Positions 17,980 to 27,295 of a stretch of DNA of 64,000 nt are shown here, piece by piece. The notes beneath the pieces are model-generated. The model saw only the letters and a program-made list of their open reading frames with translations. It made no database searches and had not been told where the DNA came from. The first letter of the stretch is position 1. Each line of letters opens with the position of its first letter. The translations under genes were made by a program, and so were the position numbers. Origin of the DNA: Chryseobacterium mucoviscidosis (GTDB lineage Bacteria > Bacteroidota > Bacteroidia > Flavobacteriales > Weeksellaceae); the NCBI RefSeq assembly GCF_002177115.1, contig NZ_MVAG01000039.1, forward strand, positions 1-64,000. Direction: 5' to 3'.

Positions 17980-17998
17980 TCTTTTAAAAGCAATACAA

Positions 17999-18032
17999 AA
18001 TCCCAACCTTTAGTAAAGATTGGGATTTTTTT
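17999..18032. terminator. bidirectional terminator
   Basis: AATCCCAA...TTGGGATT stem with A-run on one side and T-run on the other; serves the convergent genes ending at 17979 (+) and 18031 (-). Confidence 0.8.
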
Positions 18033-18624
18033 ATTTTCTTTTTCTGAGAAGCAGCATGATGTTGAGAAACAGCAGCAGAAAATCTAAAGTGATCCAGATT
18101 CCGAGCTTTACATTTTCATGATTATAGGCTTCAATCTGTTTTTTAGCCATATCGGAAAGCTTTGAACTCTGAATGATGTAATTCTGAACTTCTATCATCT
18201 GATCGATATTCTTATTCGGGACAGAATTCTGGGAGAAGTACACAAGATTTTTCTTTCCTAAATATCCCACAACCCAATATTCATCAGACTTATCCATTTT
18301 CAGATATTCTATCCTGTAATATTCCGGACGGATGGTTCCCAGATGTTTTGTGTCGATAACTTTCCCTACTTCCGTGTCATTAAGCGTAAGAACATAAAAA
18401 TCCAGAGGCTGCGGAAGTTTATTGATAACCTGAAGCGCAACGGAATTTTCTACAATGCCTATCGTGCTTTTCTTGATAAACCAATACGTGAAAATAGAAA
18501 ACGAAAAAATAATCGTAACAATACGGAATAATTTTGCCCATTCTGCGCCTTTCCCTTTCTTCAGCTTAGAAAGCAAAAGAGAAAAAACGGAAGCCCAGAA
18601 AATGACCAGAACAATAAATACCAT
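18031..18624 (-). CDS. membrane protein of unknown function
   Basis: 197 residues with two N-terminal membrane helices (about 3-17 and 34-50) and one at the C-terminus (about 173-191), ending in basic residues LLRKRK. The soluble region between (about 52-170) is predicted to face one side of the membrane; no family is recognised. Its promoter ends only 4-5 bases before the start codon (18629-18636), so the mRNA is likely leaderless. Confidence 0.6.
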   Translation of the reverse strand: MVFIVLVIFWASVFSLLLSKLKKGKGAEWAKLFRIVTIIFSFSIFTYWFIKKSTIGIVENSVALQVINKLPQPLDFYVLTLNDTEVGKVIDTKHLGTIRPEYYRIEYLKMDKSDEYWVVGYLGKKNLVYFSQNSVPNKNIDQMIEVQNYIIQSSKLSDMAKKQIEAYNHENVKLGIWITLDFLLLFLNIMLLLRKRK

Positions 18625-18628
18625 AGTG

Positions 18629-18636
18629 CAAAGATA
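18629..18636 (-). promoter_or_regulatory. promoter placed directly at a start codon
   Basis: Minus-strand TATCTTTG (TAnnTTTG), ending 4 bases before the ATG at 18624. Transcription would begin at or inside the start codon. Confidence 0.55.
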
Positions 18637-18662
18637 CTTATTTAAAGACTTTTAAAAGAATC

Positions 18663-19307
18663 CTATTCAACATTCCATTCTTTGTAGAACTGATCGAGGA
18701 ATTTCAGCATAAAATCGTGTCTTTCTCCGGCAATTTCCTTTCCTTTTTCCGTATTCATCAGATCTTTCAGCAGCAAAAGTTTTTCGTAGAAATGGTTGAT
18801 GGTGGTTCCGTTGGATTTTTTATATTCTTCCTTAGACATATTGAGTTTGGGCTCTACATTGGGATCATACATCGGATTATTTTTAAAGCCTCCGAAGTTG
18901 AACGTTCTTCCGATTCCGATGGCTCCGATGGCATCAATCCGGTCTGCATCCTGCACAATTTTCAGTTCAACAGGAAGATTCTGAGGAACTTCTCCCCTGT
19001 TTTTAAAGGAAATATTTTTAATAATGAACAAAACCTGCTCAATTAATTCTTCTTCGGCATTCTGGCTTTCCAGAAAATCGCGGGAGACTTTTAAAGCAAG
19101 AGTTTCATCGCCGTTATGAAATTTGGGATCGGCAATATCGTGAAGCAAAGCCGCCAGTTCTACAACTTCCTGATTGCAGCTTTCTGTTTCAGCAATTTTT
19201 TTGGATAATTTCCATACTCTTTCAATGTGAAACCAGTCGTGTCCCGCTTCTGCACCTTCCAGTTTTTCTTTTACAAATTCTACCGTGTTTTCGATCAGAT
19301 TCTTCAT
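18663..19307 (-). CDS. HD-domain phosphohydrolase
   Basis: 215 residues of the HD superfamily, metal-dependent phosphohydrolases. Metal ligands are visible as H in AGHDWFHIERV (about 22-30), the HD pair in LAALLHDIADPKF (about 58-63) and a later D in IVQDADRIDAIGAIG (about 120). The composition matches YedJ/YpgQ-type proteins, some of which hydrolyse nucleotides; the substrate here is unknown. The ATG at 19307 (MKNLIENTVEFV) is chosen over 19379 because the earlier start would overlap the upstream hydrolase and add residues that do not resemble the family. It follows the alpha/beta hydrolase gene and may be co-transcribed. Confidence 0.85.
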   Translation of the reverse strand: MKNLIENTVEFVKEKLEGAEAGHDWFHIERVWKLSKKIAETESCNQEVVELAALLHDIADPKFHNGDETLALKVSRDFLESQNAEEELIEQVLFIIKNISFKNRGEVPQNLPVELKIVQDADRIDAIGAIGIGRTFNFGGFKNNPMYDPNVEPKLNMSKEEYKKSNGTTINHFYEKLLLLKDLMNTEKGKEIAGERHDFMLKFLDQFYKEWNVE

Positions 19308-19365
19308 TATATCAATCATTTTAAATATTGGGCGACCAAAGTGTCGGAAAGAAAAAAAACTTTTA

Positions 19366-20205
19366 TCAGGAAATTTCATTTAAAATAATATTCCACAGTT
19401 TCTTATTGTAACTTCTGAAAAAATTGATGTGTCCGATCTCTCCTTTTTCCGATTCTGAAATTTTCACCAGTCTGTAAGTTGGCTTAAGATTCGGATAGGT
19501 ATCGTTCATCAGACTTTTTACTCCTTTTTCAGTGAGCCATGCATCATCTTCAGCATATATTACAAATACTTTCTGTGTTAAATTTTTAGAATAATCCTCA
19601 ATTTTCTCCAGCAATCTGTTGGTCGATTTTCTGTTTAAAATTAAGGTTCTCCAGTCATATGCGCAATTTTTCGGAAGACTTTCTCCGAGTCCGAACCAAT
19701 TTCCCGGAAAATAGCCCAGTAATGCGGTGGTTAAAGGCTGGGCAATTCCAAAACCTAAATACGCTTCTATTTTTGTTTTGAATTTCAAATGTCCTACAAA
19801 AGCATTCTGCGTTCCTACAAAGAAAAATTCTTCAAACATTTCAGCATCTTTATTCATTCCTAAAATTAAAGCTCCCACGGAATGTCCTAAACAGTACTTT
19901 TGATAATCTGTAAAATTTTTCTGAATGTAATCTGTAACAGCTTTAAAATCTTCGGAACCCCAGATTCTCATCGAAGCATAAAAGCCTCTCATATTTTCAG
20001 GTTTTGAAAGCCCGATTCCCCGATAATCGTAGGTAATAACGGTAAATCCTTTTTCGGAAAAAAACTTTGCAAATGAAAAGTAAATCTGCTGTTTTACTCC
20101 GGTTGCAGAATTGATAAGCAATAGTTTACGATTGCTTTTTTCAGGCGAAAATAAATGGGCAACTATTGAAAAGTCATCAGATGCTGTAAGCTTTAGCTCT
20201 TTCAT
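19366..20205 (-). CDS. alpha/beta hydrolase
   Basis: 279 residues with an alpha/beta hydrolase fold: the oxyanion-region strand LLLINSATGVKQQIYF, VITYDYRGIGLS, and the nucleophile elbow near residue 105 as YCLGHSVGALI (G-H-S-V-G). A later VFVIYAEDDAWLT supplies the acid and GEIGHINFF a candidate catalytic histidine. The protein resembles uncharacterised predicted hydrolases of the YheT/serine-aminopeptidase type. Substrate not predictable. Confidence 0.8.
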   Translation of the reverse strand: MKELKLTASDDFSIVAHLFSPEKSNRKLLLINSATGVKQQIYFSFAKFFSEKGFTVITYDYRGIGLSKPENMRGFYASMRIWGSEDFKAVTDYIQKNFTDYQKYCLGHSVGALILGMNKDAEMFEEFFFVGTQNAFVGHLKFKTKIEAYLGFGIAQPLTTALLGYFPGNWFGLGESLPKNCAYDWRTLILNRKSTNRLLEKIEDYSKNLTQKVFVIYAEDDAWLTEKGVKSLMNDTYPNLKPTYRLVKISESEKGEIGHINFFRSYNKKLWNIILNEIS

Positions 20206-20294
20206 GGGTAAAAAAGAAAAAATCCACTATAAAAGTGGAAATTTTACTTTATATTTTATGTTAAGTTTAAAACTTTCGATATGTAACAAATAGC

Positions 20295-21185
20295 TTATGA
20301 AATAAAATCTGAAAGTCTGGGAAGGCAACATTGGGAACCTTTTGATTCAGAAACTCTTGCCGAAACTTCATTCCCGAATTTCACACACTCTTCTATAGAG
20401 TTTCTATGACAAAGGGCAATAGAAAATCCTACCGTAAAAGCATCGCCCATTCCCATTTTATACGCAGTTTTATCCTTATCGTTCCTGCAGTATTTCATTT
20501 CTGTACCATCAAAATAGATGGTAGAATTAATGTCATCTCTTACAAAAACTTTGTTAAAGTATTTTTTAAGAATGTCTTCTCTCTGATCTTTTCCGAAAAC
20601 AATATGCAGTTCATTGCTTTTTACCACAATAAAATCTACATGATTTAAAATTTCATCGCTCAGACGCTGTGCAGGTGAAGCATACAATCCTACTTTTTTA
20701 CCATATTTCTTGGCTTTTTTTATGGTATACTCAATTACCTTCATGGAGACTTCAAGCTGAAGAAGTACTAGATCTGCTGTATGAAAGTATTTATCTGCCG
20801 CCTCAACGTGTTCTACACTAAGATAATTATTGGCTGCAGGAACTACCACAATTGCGGTATTTCCGCCTGAAGTGGTTACATAAGCTGTTCCGGTGGCTTC
20901 ACGATCCGTCTCAAAAACGAAGCCTACGTTCACGTTCTCATTCACCATGTTCCTCATAATCTGCTGACCAAGCGGATCCATTCCAACACAGCCTACAAAG
21001 TAGACGCTTGCTCCCAAACGTGCTGCACCAACTGCCTGATTGGCTCCTTTTCCACCAAAGTAACTTTCGGATTTTCGGGCAATAACCGTCTCGTTCTCAC
21101 AGGGAACTTTTTCGGTTTCTAAAACAAGATCTATCGAAGAGCTTCCTACAACGATAATTCTTGGCTGTTCTGAGGAAAAATTCAT
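20295..21185 (-). CDS. ribokinase-type sugar kinase (PfkB family)
   Basis: 296 residues of the PfkB carbohydrate kinase family, closest in pattern to ribokinase. The first signature is GGKGANQAVGAARLGA (about 42-57). The C-terminal anion-hole/catalytic signature is GMGDAFTVGFSIAL (about 252-265), with the catalytic Asp in GDAF. Like ribokinase it has VVGSSSIDLV at the N-terminus. The C-terminal signature reads GMGDAF where ribokinase usually has GAGDTF. No sugar transport or nucleosidase gene is adjacent, so the substrate is uncertain. Confidence 0.8.
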   Translation of the reverse strand: MNFSSEQPRIIVVGSSSIDLVLETEKVPCENETVIARKSESYFGGKGANQAVGAARLGASVYFVGCVGMDPLGQQIMRNMVNENVNVGFVFETDREATGTAYVTTSGGNTAIVVVPAANNYLSVEHVEAADKYFHTADLVLLQLEVSMKVIEYTIKKAKKYGKKVGLYASPAQRLSDEILNHVDFIVVKSNELHIVFGKDQREDILKKYFNKVFVRDDINSTIYFDGTEMKYCRNDKDKTAYKMGMGDAFTVGFSIALCHRNSIEECVKFGNEVSARVSESKGSQCCLPRLSDFIS

Positions 21186-21269
21186 TAGTGTTTCTTATAG
21201 AATTAATATTTCGTGATTCTAACAAATTTATGACTTGAAATTTGAATTTCAAAAAAAATTAATGAAAAA

Positions 21270-21905
21270 TCAACTAATTTCAATAAATTCTGTTACGATT
21301 TTTACAGGATTATTATTTTTATCAAATCCAATATAACTTGCATAAAAACCTTCACCATACCCTGTTTCAAATGCAAAAATAGTTCCCGGATGATTTTCTG
21401 AAGGTTTTAGGAATGCGAACTGATCGATTGCTCCTTTTTCATCAAAGAAATATTCATGAAAAAATTCTTCATAGATCCCCATAAAATCAACACCTTTATT
21501 ACGATACAATCTCTGTTCCAAATCGTTAAGACTATTCTGCGTATCCACATCCATAAAGCAGCCCATCCCGCTTTCTACGGGATATCCGAAAACCTCTCCC
21601 TCTATAAGATCTTTTATATTCTGTCCTTCTGTTGTCGCCAGTTTCCAGTCTGTAATTTCAGACTGGCTGAAAATAATTTCAGCATACGCCACACAATTGC
21701 TTTCTCTTTCCTTGTGCAGAAGAACTGCAAAATCTCCTTTTGGAAATGGTATTGAGAAAGGCTTCATATCATTTGTAATCAGAGGATCACAGGCAACAAG
21801 TTTTCCGCTGGAAAGATAAATTTTCCCAACTTCAAAGCTTTCCAGTAATGGACTTTCTACGAAGTTTTTGGAGAACAGTTTTTTGATGTTTTCTATGTGT
21901 GTCAT
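21270..21905 (-). CDS. DUF4241 family protein
   Basis: 211 residues. The family pattern is visible: SGKLVACDPLI near 33-43, DWKLATTEGQ around 85, and the GYPVESGMGCFMDVDTQ segment near 107-123. The molecular role of DUF4241 is unknown to me. It has no signal peptide. The gene stands between valS and the ribokinase-type kinase with its own short upstream region. Confidence 0.75.
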   Translation of the reverse strand: MTHIENIKKLFSKNFVESPLLESFEVGKIYLSSGKLVACDPLITNDMKPFSIPFPKGDFAVLLHKERESNCVAYAEIIFSQSEITDWKLATTEGQNIKDLIEGEVFGYPVESGMGCFMDVDTQNSLNDLEQRLYRNKGVDFMGIYEEFFHEYFFDEKGAIDQFAFLKPSENHPGTIFAFETGYGEGFYASYIGFDKNNNPVKIVTEFIEIS

Positions 21906-21971
21906 GTTATATTTAGACTAAGATGAAGGTTCAGGCTAAGCTCCAGGCTCAACCTTAACCTAAACCTTTTA

Positions 21972-24602
21972 TTATAAACTTTTTAATTTCTCTTCAAGAA
22001 TGGCTATTTTATCTAGCGCATCTTTTTGTTTTTTCCTTTCAACCTCAACAATTTCCGGTTTTGCGTTGGCAACAAATTTTTCGTTGGAAAGCTTTTTATC
22101 TACAGAGATCAAAAATCCTTTCAGGTATTTTAATTCTTCTTCTGTTTTCGTTTTCTCTTCTCCCAAATCCAAATTTTCACTTAGAGGAATTGAAATTTCT
22201 GTTGCGCCTACCAAAAATGTAAAGCTCGGCTTATCCGTTTTTGTTCCGAAATGAATTTCTGAAACATTCGCCAACTTCTTAATCACGGATTCGTTAGGAA
22301 ATTCTGAGGCATTTGTATAAATTTCGGCAGCTTCTCTTGGAGAAATCCCTTTTGTCTGACGGTAATTTCTAACGCCGGAAATAATTTCTGAAGCAAATTC
22401 AAAATTTCGAATTATTTCTTCATCAAATTCACCTGCTTTTTTCTGCTGCGCGATAACCAACGCTTCCTCTGCTGTTCTTTCAGAAATTAACTGCCACAAC
22501 TCCTCTGTCAAGAAAGGCATAAAAGGATGAAGCAACTTCATTAATTCCTCAAATAGCTCAATTGTTTTATGGTAAACTTCTTTAGAAATTCCTTCACCAT
22601 AATTTGGCTTAATTGCTTCCAGATACCATCCGCAGAAATCATCCTTAACCAATTTTTGAATTAGATGTAATGCATCAGAAATTCTAAACTTATCAAATTG
22701 ATCATTGATTTCAGCAATAGTTTTGTTCAATTGATTTTCAAACCATTTAATAGTCTGATTTTCTGTTTCGTTTGCAGGCTTATCTTCATGATTCCACAAA
22801 TTGATCAATCGGAAAGCATTCCAGATTTTCGTCATAAAGTTTCTTCCCTGAAGCATTAGATCTTCATCAAAAAGAAGGTCGTTTCCTGCTGCAGAACTTA
22901 ATAAAATTCCTACACGAACTCCATCTGCTCCGTATTTATCCATTAATTCTAGCGGATCCGGTGAATTTCCTAAAGATTTAGACATCTTTCTTCTCTGCTT
23001 ATCTCTTACAATTCCTGTGAAATAAACATTTTTAAACGGAACTTCTTTTCTGTATTCCAACCCTGCCATAATCATTCTTGCTACCCAGAAGAAAATAATA
23101 TCCGGACCTGTAACCAAATCTGAAGTCGGGTAATAATAATTGATGTCTTTGTTTTCAGGATCAAGCAGTCCATCGAAAACAGACATTGGCCACAACCATG
23201 AAGAGAACCATGTATCAAGAGCATCTTCGTCCTGTTTTAAGTTTTCAGTTGTCAGTTGATCGTTGTTGGTTTTTTGCTTCGCAAGTTCTAATGCTTCTTC
23301 GATATTTTCGGCTACAACGAAATCATTTTCTCCGTCACCATAATAGAACGCAGGAATTTGCTGTCCCCACCAAAGCTGTCGGGAAATATTCCAGTCACGG
23401 ATGTTTTCCATCCAGTGCTTGTAGGTATTTTTAAACTTTTCAGGATAAAATTTAACCTCATCATCCATCACAACATCCAAAGCTGGTTTTGCAATTTCAG
23501 ACATTTTCAGGAACCACTGTACAGAAACTTTAGGTTCAATTACCGCACCTGTTCTTTCTGAAGTTCCTACTTTATTTACATAATCTTCTGCTTTCAGCAA
23601 AAGCTCTTTTTCTTCCAGTTCTTTGGCAATCTGCTTTCTTACTTCGAATCTGTTTTTTCCGGCGTAATGCAACCCGTGATCGTTCAGATTTCCGTCATCA
23701 TCCAAAGCATCAATCATCTGAAGATTGTGTTTTTGTCCGATTTCGTAATCATTGATGTCGTGAGCAGGCGTAATTTTCAAAGCACCTGTTCCGAATTCGA
23801 TATCTACATATTCGTCCTCGATAATCGGAATTACTCTGTTAACGATTGGTACGATTACTTTTTTGCCTTTTAAATGAGCGTATCTCTCATCATTAGGATT
23901 GATACAAACCGCAGTATCCCCGAAAATAGTTTCCGGACGCGTTGTCGCCACTGACAAATATTCATCGGTATCTGAGCCTGTCGAAGATTCAATTTTATAT
24001 TTCAGGAAATATAATTTCCCATTCTGTTCCTTAAAGATTACTTCTTCATCGGAAATATTGGTTTTTGCTTCGGGATCCCAGTTTACCATTCTGTACCCAC
24101 GGTAAATAAGTCCTCTGTTGTAAAGATCAACAAAAGATTTAATCACCTGCTGAGAAAGTTTGGGTTCCATCGTGAAACGGGTTCTTTCCCAATCGCATGA
24201 ACATCCTAATTTTTTAAGCTGCTCAAGAATTGTTCCTCCGTATTTATCGGTCCATTCCCATGCGTGTTTTAAAAATTCTTCTCTTGTAATATCAGATTTA
24301 TTGACTCCTTCAGACTTCAGTTTAGCAACCACTTTCGCTTCCGTTGCAATGGAAGCATGATCTGTTCCCGGAACCCAGCAAGCATTAAAGCCCTGCATTC
24401 TTGCACGACGGACCAGCACATCCTGAATGGTATTGTTAAGCATATGCCCCATGTGCAAAATCCCCGTAACGTTTGGCGGAGGAATTACAACAGTGTAAGG
24501 CGGCTTGTCATTGGGTTCTGAATGGAAGTATTTATTTTCCAACCAGTAATTGTACCACTTTTGTTCTGTTTCCTGTGGATTGTACTTTTCTGAAATCTGC
24601 AT
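21972..24602 (-). CDS. valS: valine--tRNA ligase
   Basis: Charges tRNA-Val. The 876-residue class I synthetase shows the HIGH motif as GILHMGHMLN (about 47-56), the connective/editing domain (about 150-350), the KMSKS motif as RKMSKSLGN (about 530), the anticodon-binding domain, and a C-terminal coiled coil (about 810-876) typical of ValRS. The editing domain carries a short Ser/Thr/Gly stretch (ESSTGSDTDEY, near 205-215) encoded by a copy of the dispersed repeat core at 23972-23986. The frame is intact. Confidence 0.97.
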   Translation of the reverse strand: MQISEKYNPQETEQKWYNYWLENKYFHSEPNDKPPYTVVIPPPNVTGILHMGHMLNNTIQDVLVRRARMQGFNACWVPGTDHASIATEAKVVAKLKSEGVNKSDITREEFLKHAWEWTDKYGGTILEQLKKLGCSCDWERTRFTMEPKLSQQVIKSFVDLYNRGLIYRGYRMVNWDPEAKTNISDEEVIFKEQNGKLYFLKYKIESSTGSDTDEYLSVATTRPETIFGDTAVCINPNDERYAHLKGKKVIVPIVNRVIPIIEDEYVDIEFGTGALKITPAHDINDYEIGQKHNLQMIDALDDDGNLNDHGLHYAGKNRFEVRKQIAKELEEKELLLKAEDYVNKVGTSERTGAVIEPKVSVQWFLKMSEIAKPALDVVMDDEVKFYPEKFKNTYKHWMENIRDWNISRQLWWGQQIPAFYYGDGENDFVVAENIEEALELAKQKTNNDQLTTENLKQDEDALDTWFSSWLWPMSVFDGLLDPENKDINYYYPTSDLVTGPDIIFFWVARMIMAGLEYRKEVPFKNVYFTGIVRDKQRRKMSKSLGNSPDPLELMDKYGADGVRVGILLSSAAGNDLLFDEDLMLQGRNFMTKIWNAFRLINLWNHEDKPANETENQTIKWFENQLNKTIAEINDQFDKFRISDALHLIQKLVKDDFCGWYLEAIKPNYGEGISKEVYHKTIELFEELMKLLHPFMPFLTEELWQLISERTAEEALVIAQQKKAGEFDEEIIRNFEFASEIISGVRNYRQTKGISPREAAEIYTNASEFPNESVIKKLANVSEIHFGTKTDKPSFTFLVGATEISIPLSENLDLGEEKTKTEEELKYLKGFLISVDKKLSNEKFVANAKPEIVEVERKKQKDALDKIAILEEKLKSL
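23972..23986 (-). repeat. dispersed-repeat core inside the valS coding region
   Basis: The + strand reads CTGAGCCTGTCGAAG, identical to the intergenic cores at 6464-6478 and 11548-11562. Translated in valS it encodes SSTGS. Confidence 0.65.
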
Positions 24603-24679
24603 AAATTCTTTTACTTTAATTTACAATTTGCAAAAATAGTCTAAAGAAAAATATTTTAAGTACGAATTAAAATAATTTT

Positions 24680-24687
24680 TAACTTTG
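24680..24687 (+). promoter_or_regulatory. promoter of the DUF1573 gene
   Basis: TAACTTTG (TAnnTTTG) lies 42 bases before the ATG at 24730. It overlaps the start of the longer frame beginning at 24685, which excludes that start. Confidence 0.6.
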
Positions 24688-24729
24688 TTTCTCAAAATTT
24701 ATCTAACAACATATTTAATATTCAAGAAT

Positions 24730-25212
24730 ATGAAAAAATTAATCGCAGGAATTGCATTATTCGGAACATTCGCTATTGCATCTGCACAAACGATTACGTT
24801 TGACAAAACTACTTTCGATTACGGAAATGTAAAGCCAAGTTCAGACGGTATCAGATTCTTTACGGTAACCAATACAGGAGATAAGCCTCTTATTTTATCG
24901 AATGTAAAAGCATCTTGCGGATGTACCACTCCGGAATTCAGCCAGGATCCTATTATGCCGGGAAAATCAGCTAAAATCAAGGTAGGATACAATACTGCAA
25001 TCAACGGTGGTTTCAACAAAATGATCGAAGTATTTTCTAATGACCCTGTAAACAGCAGAAGTGTAATCTACATCAAAGGAAACGTAGATCCTAATGCTCC
25101 GGATCCAAAGCCATTGACTCCTGAAGAATTGAAAGCTAAAGCTAAAGAAGAGAAAGCGGCTGCGAAAGCTGCGAAAAAGGCTGCAAAAAAAGCGGCTAAA
25201 ACTGCTGCATAA
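24730..25212 (+). CDS. secreted DUF1573 protein with a Lys/Ala-rich tail
   Basis: The ATG at 24730 gives MKKLIAGIALFGTFAIASAQ, a clean signal peptide; an earlier in-frame start lies over the promoter. Residues about 25-115 form the DUF1573 domain, an Ig/PapD-like fold common in Bacteroidota, with the core ASCGCTTPEFSQDPIMPGKSA. The last 35 residues are a low-complexity Lys/Ala/Glu helix (KAAKKAAKKAA). Function unknown; the basic tail could bind nucleic acid or acidic polymers in the periplasm, which is speculation. A strong terminator follows. Confidence 0.85.
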   Translation: MKKLIAGIALFGTFAIASAQTITFDKTTFDYGNVKPSSDGIRFFTVTNTGDKPLILSNVKASCGCTTPEFSQDPIMPGKSAKIKVGYNTAINGGFNKMIEVFSNDPVNSRSVIYIKGNVDPNAPDPKPLTPEELKAKAKEEKAAAKAAKKAAKKAAKTAA

Positions 25213-25238
25213 TGGTAAAATCTCTACTAAAATAAACG

Positions 25239-25266
25239 AAACCGTCTCATGGAGGCGGTTTTTTTA
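25239..25266 (+). terminator. intrinsic terminator after the DUF1573 gene
   Basis: AACCGTCTC and GAGGCGGTT pair around an ATG loop, followed by T7. Confidence 0.85.
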
Positions 25267-25351
25267 TTACATTTATATTAGGTTAGTTGATGGTTAACGG
25301 TTTTTTGCTGACCAAAATTAATCTTTAATCTTTTAATAATTTAAAATAAAC

Positions 25352-26224
25352 ATGGACACTAACTTTTCAGACGATTTTTTAATTAAAGGAAAATTTTCCA
25401 TTAAAAAAGCTTCAACAGAATACAAAGGAAAACTTACCAAAGAAGAAGGGGAACAATTATTATTAAACGAAAAAGAAAAGCTTCGTGAGCTTCAGGAAAA
25501 ATTGTATTCGGATGGAAGCCAGTCTCTCTTGGTGGTACTTCAGGCGATGGATGCCGCGGGAAAAGACAGCATGATCGAGCACGTTTTCGGGGGAGTGAAT
25601 CCGCAAGGCTGTAACGTGACGAGCTTCAAAACTCCCACTTCGAAAGAATACACCCATGATTTTTTATGGAGACATTATTTAGCACTGCCCCAAAAAGGGA
25701 TGATCGGAATTTTTAACCGATCTCATTACGAAAGTGTACTGGTCTGCAAAGTTCATCCTGAATATAATTTAAGCGAAAAAACATGGAAATCCGTTAAAGA
25801 TTTTGACGATAAATTCTGGGAAAACCGCTATGAAAGCATCAGAAATTTTGAAAAGCATCTTGCCCAAAACGGAACGACCGTTGTAAAAATATTCCTGAAT
25901 GTTTCCAAAGACGAACAAAAGAAAAGACTTCTCGACAGAATTAACGAACAGGAGAAAAACTGGAAATTTTCCGCCGCCGATCTTCCGGAGAGGGCTTTAT
26001 TTGAAAAATATATGGAATGCTACGAAACGGCAATCAATGAGACTTCAAAAGATTACGCGCCTTGGTATGTTCTTCCGGCTGATAACAAATGGTTTGCAAG
26101 AGTTGCCGCGATACAGATTATTATTGATGCTTTGGAAAAAATGAATCTGCAGTATCCTAAATTGTCTGAAGAGGATCGTAAAGATTTAGAAGAAGCAAAA
26201 AAACAATTGGAAAGCGAGAAATAA
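25352..26224 (+). CDS. polyphosphate kinase 2 family protein
   Basis: PPK2-family enzyme that transfers phosphate between polyphosphate and nucleotides. In the 290-residue protein the Walker A-like motif is QAMDAAGKDSMIEHV (about 65-79), followed by FKTPTSKEYTHDFLWRHY, IFNRSHYESVL (lid and Walker B-like region near 125) and KIFLNVSKDEQKKRLLDR near 177. The length and the single domain fit the short PPK2 type; the direction of the reaction and whether AMP, ADP or NDP is used cannot be assigned here. Stands alone next to the RNase P RNA gene. Confidence 0.88.
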   Translation: MDTNFSDDFLIKGKFSIKKASTEYKGKLTKEEGEQLLLNEKEKLRELQEKLYSDGSQSLLVVLQAMDAAGKDSMIEHVFGGVNPQGCNVTSFKTPTSKEYTHDFLWRHYLALPQKGMIGIFNRSHYESVLVCKVHPEYNLSEKTWKSVKDFDDKFWENRYESIRNFEKHLAQNGTTVVKIFLNVSKDEQKKRLLDRINEQEKNWKFSAADLPERALFEKYMECYETAINETSKDYAPWYVLPADNKWFARVAAIQIIIDALEKMNLQYPKLSEEDRKDLEEAKKQLESEK

Positions 26225-26225
26225 G

Positions 26226-26300
26226 GAAGAATGGAAGATGGGAGCCTGAAGATGGAGGTTTAAAAGACTTCCTTCTTCAAGCCTCTAACTTCCAACTCTT
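26226..26300. repeat. imperfect inverted repeat, purine-rich/pyrimidine-rich arms
   Basis: GAAGATGGGAGCCTGAAGATGGAGG on the left and CTTCCTTCTTCAAGCCTCTAACTTCC on the right are roughly complementary and could fold into a long imperfect hairpin. Related purine/pyrimidine-rich text lies at 21912-21965 and 4218-4300. It may act as a transcription end for both PPK2 and rnpB. Confidence 0.4.
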
Positions 26301-26306
26301 AAAAAA

Positions 26307-26633
26307 CCACGAGAAAATCTATAAGCCGGATTTTGTTCTTCCGAAGAAGTGCCTGTTATTTATCTGCGTCTTACATTGCTGCAAAACTTTAGCTGATTAC
26401 CCCTCGGCTTTCAGAGCGAGCAACTCCTATTTTCACTGCTGAAAAGAACCGATATACTTATCATTGCACCACAAAGAGTTTACCTGGTTTCACTACAGCC
26501 GAACTGTACATCCTTTCTGTTGCACTTGTCCTACCCTCGCGGGTGACGGATGTTATCCGCTTTGCTGCTCTACGGTGTCCGGACTTTCCTACCTCCCGTG
26601 AAACGGGAAATCAACAAGCCGATTTTCTCGTGG
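26307..26633 (-). ncRNA. rnpB: RNase P RNA (class A)
   Basis: Catalytic RNA that matures tRNA 5' ends. The minus strand shows the conserved P4 region GGAAAGTCCGGACACC close to the 5' end and the 3' end GAACAAAATCCGGCTTATAG. Helix P1 is a perfect 13-bp pairing of 26621-26633 with 26307-26319, followed at once by a T-run as terminator. A TAnnTTTG promoter is 4 bases upstream of the inferred 5' end. About 327 nucleotides, normal for class A. Confidence 0.95.
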
Positions 26634-26636
26634 CTG

Positions 26637-26644
26637 CAAAGATA
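26637..26644 (-). promoter_or_regulatory. rnpB promoter
   Basis: Minus-strand TATCTTTG (TAnnTTTG), placing transcription start about 5-7 bases downstream, at the start of helix P1. Confidence 0.7.
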
Positions 26645-26803
26645 GATAATTTGAAAATTTGACAATGTGATAATTTGAAAATTTTCAATTTTAAAAACAG
26701 AATTATTATATTGAGTTTACCCTATCCATTCATTTTCAAATTACTTAATTTTCAAATTCTCAAATTATATCATATCTTCGTGCTACAAAATTAAACATCC
26801 CAA

Positions 26804-27295
26804 TTGGCTTCAAAGGAAAAGGAATTTGCGCAGCTTATTAAGGATAATCAGGGATTGATTATCAAGGTTTCGCGTCTTTATACCAATTCTTTGGAGGATG
26901 AGGAAGATCTTTTTCAGGAAATTGTGTTACAATTGTGGAGAAGTTATGACTCATTTAAAGGAAATTCTAAGATTTCTACGTGGATGTACCGTGTTGCTTT
27001 AAATACCGCTATCACCCTTTTCAGAAAAAAAAGCAAAAGTTTACAGACTAATGAATTAGACATTAATCATGCAGATTTTGTGGAAGATGATGATGAAAAA
27101 CAGCAACAGGTATCACTTTTGTATACAGTAATCAAGACGCTTCCCAATGTGGAAAGAGCAATCGTGATGATGTATCTGGATGATTTGCCTTATAAGGATA
27201 TTGCAGAAAACCTCGGGATAACCGAAGTAAATGCGCGTGTGAAAATGAACAGATTAAAGAAAACCCTTAAAGAACAGATGGAAAAATATGCCTGA
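26804..27295 (+). CDS. RNA polymerase sigma factor, ECF-like sigma-70 family
   Basis: 163 residues with sigma-70 region 2 (about 15-85: YTNSLEDEEDLFQEIVLQLWRSYDSF, then STWMYRVALNTAI) and region 4 (about 105-158: LPNVERAIVMMYLDDLPYKDIAENLGITEVNARVKMNRLKKTLKE). The only start that keeps the family N-terminus is TTG at 26804. The stop overlaps the start of the next gene by 8 bases, so that membrane protein is translationally coupled and is a plausible anti-sigma or partner. Target promoters unknown. Confidence 0.88.
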   Translation: MASKEKEFAQLIKDNQGLIIKVSRLYTNSLEDEEDLFQEIVLQLWRSYDSFKGNSKISTWMYRVALNTAITLFRKKSKSLQTNELDINHADFVEDDDEKQQQVSLLYTVIKTLPNVERAIVMMYLDDLPYKDIAENLGITEVNARVKMNRLKKTLKEQMEKYA

